DNA from: Pseudoalteromonas sp. T1lg48
GTDB lineage: Bacteria; Pseudomonadota; Gammaproteobacteria; Enterobacterales; Alteromonadaceae
DNA: 64,000 bases
Assembly: GCF_002964785.1 (NCBI RefSeq)
Contig: NZ_PQCC01000018.1
Coordinates: 372,001-436,000 of the forward strand
Reading direction: 5' to 3'
Positions within the stretch are counted from its first letter, which is position 1, and each line of letters starts with the position of its first letter. Positions 63,206 to 64,000 of the stretch are shown here, one piece after another. The translations under genes and the position numbers were made by a program. The notes beneath the pieces are model-generated. The model searched no databases. It worked only from the letters and a program-made list of their open reading frames with translations, and was not told the DNA's origin.

Positions 63206-64000
63206 ATGGCGAATTTCTTTATTAGCCGGCCAATCTTTGCATGGGTGATAGCCATTGTCATCATGCTGGCCGGTCTGCTATCAATTAAACAACTGCCGGT
63301 GGAGCAGTACCCCCAGGTGGCGCCACCTGCGGTGACCATCACCGCCAGCTACCCGGGTGCAACGGCGAAAACCGCCGAAGACGCCATTACCCAGGTTATC
63401 GAGCAAGCCATGAACGGCATCGACAACCTGATGTATATGTCGGCGCAGAGTGACTCTTTGGGTAATGTGACCCTGACCCTCACCTTTGAAACCGGCACCG
63501 ATCCGGACATCGCTCAGGTTCAGGTACAAAACAAGTTACAGCGTGCGATCCCGTTGTTGCCACAAGAAGTGCAACAACAAGGTGTGGCGGTTGCTAAATC
63601 AAGCGGTAGCTTCTTAATGGTGATCGGCTTTATTTCCGAAGACGGTTCGATGACCCGTGAAGACCTCTCCGATTACGTTGTGTCTAACATTAAAGATCCG
63701 ATCAGCCGCACGCCCGGTGTTGGTAACCTCACCGTGTTCGGTAGCCAATATGCCATGCGTATCTGGTTGGATGCAGACAAACTGAACGAGTTTCAGCTAA
63801 CACCCACGGATGTGACCAGCGCCATTCGGGTGCAAAACAACCAAGTGACGGCAGGTCAGCTAGGTGGTGCACCGGCTTTACCGGGTCAGCAGTATAACGC
63901 TGCAATTACGGCACAAAGCCGTCTCAGCAGCCCAGAAGAGTTTGGACAGATATTGCTGCGCGTTAATGCCGACGGCTCTCGCGTTTTACTCAGCGACGTT
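63206..64000 (+). CDS. RND efflux pump permease (AcrB/MexB-type), 5' part only
   Basis: The ATG at 63206 opens a frame that runs uninterrupted to the window end, 265 codons of an expected ~1040. It begins [20 protein letters not shown], the standard HAE1 family start, followed by [20 protein letters not shown] and the porter-domain segment [25 protein letters not shown] lies 10 bases upstream. The proton-driven pump would take drugs, bile-salt-like or hydrophobic compounds from the membrane and periplasm. An outer-membrane factor is not in view. Confidence 0.95.
   Translation, partial: MANFFISRPIFAWVIAIVIMLAGLLSIKQLPVEQYPQVAPPAVTITASYPGATAKTAEDAITQVIEQAMNGIDNLMYMSAQSDSLGNVTLTLTFETGTDPDIAQVQVQNKLQRAIPLLPQEVQQQGVAVAKSSGSFLMVIGFISEDGSMTREDLSDYVVSNIKDPISRTPGVGNLTVFGSQYAMRIWLDADKLNEFQLTPTDVTSAIRVQNNQVTAGQLGGAPALPGQQYNAAITAQSRLSSPEEFGQILLRVNADGSRVLLSDV

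Noticed and set aside
1..64000. Prophage, transposon, CRISPR, restriction or toxin-antitoxin systems
   Set aside because: No integrase, transposase, terminal repeats, spaced repeats, Cas, methylase/restriction or toxin-antitoxin patterns were found in any of the supported genes.

Overview
The window is an ordinary gammaproteobacterial chromosome segment. The gene order rpsA-cmk-aroA-serC-gyrA-ubiG-nrdA-nrdB-yfaE, the pyrD-zapC-rlmKL-uup run, the yccA-tusDCBE cluster and several lineage-restricted families (DUF3466, DUF3083, DUF3718, DUF3080, DUF2835) point to a marine or estuarine member of the Alteromonadales (Shewanella/Alteromonas/Pseudoalteromonas relatives). The genus cannot be fixed from sequence reading alone. 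No phage, transposon, CRISPR array or toxin-antitoxin module was seen.

Layout. (1) 1-7420, minus strand: partial rpsA, cmk, aroA, serC, gyrA. (2) 7613-12630, plus strand: ubiG, then a 500-bp control region with two pairs of NrdR-type boxes and a DnaA box, then nrdA, nrdB and the yfaE-type ferredoxin. (3) 12663-15790: yaeQ, divergent from a ZnuD-type zinc receptor gene that has two Zur-box-like palindromes in front of it. (4) 15802-23543, minus strand: DUF3466 protein with a C-terminal sorting signal, uup, a small glutaredoxin-like protein, frameshifted rlmKL, zapC, pyrD. (5) 23620-40153, minus strand: the 1612-residue NAD-glutamate dehydrogenase, a four-gene DUF1302/DUF1329/YCF48/RND cluster that looks like a trans-envelope export machine, DUF2835, pepN, nhaC. 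(6) 40298-44544, minus strand: prc, proQ, a small acidic protein, msrC, a small membrane protein, tRNA-Ser(UGA). (7) 44768-46795, plus strand: yccA and a complete tusD-tusC-tusB-tusE sulfur-relay set. (8) 46852-49464, minus strand: two paralogous exported amidohydrolases, one with its metal ligands apparently lost. (9) 49865-54647: DUF3718 protein, fructosamine kinase, CPXCG protein, ribE, a MATE exporter and a frameshifted DUF3080 lipoprotein gene. (10) 54765-55266: two intact tRNA-Val(GAC) genes followed by two clearly degenerate tandem copies and a fainter remnant. (11) 55328-61850: a dCache chemoreceptor, two VOC proteins, glnS, a CBS-pair protein and a DUF3083 protein. (12) 61998-64000: an AcrR-type operator and promoter, an RND membrane-fusion lipoprotein, and the first 265 codons of its RND pump, cut by the window end.

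Functionally the window is mostly core information processing and metabolism (translation, nucleotide and aromatic amino acid synthesis, DNA gyrase, ribonucleotide reduction, 23S rRNA and tRNA modification) with envelope transport (zinc, Na+/H+, drug efflux, the uncharacterised DUF1302 cluster). The best leads are the DUF1302/DUF1329/YCF48/RND cluster, the decaying tRNA-Val array, the doubled NrdR box pairs, the twin Zur boxes at znuD, the pseudoenzyme-like amidohydrolase, and two single-base frameshifts in otherwise complete genes (rlmKL and DUF3080), which are either assembly errors or real gene loss.
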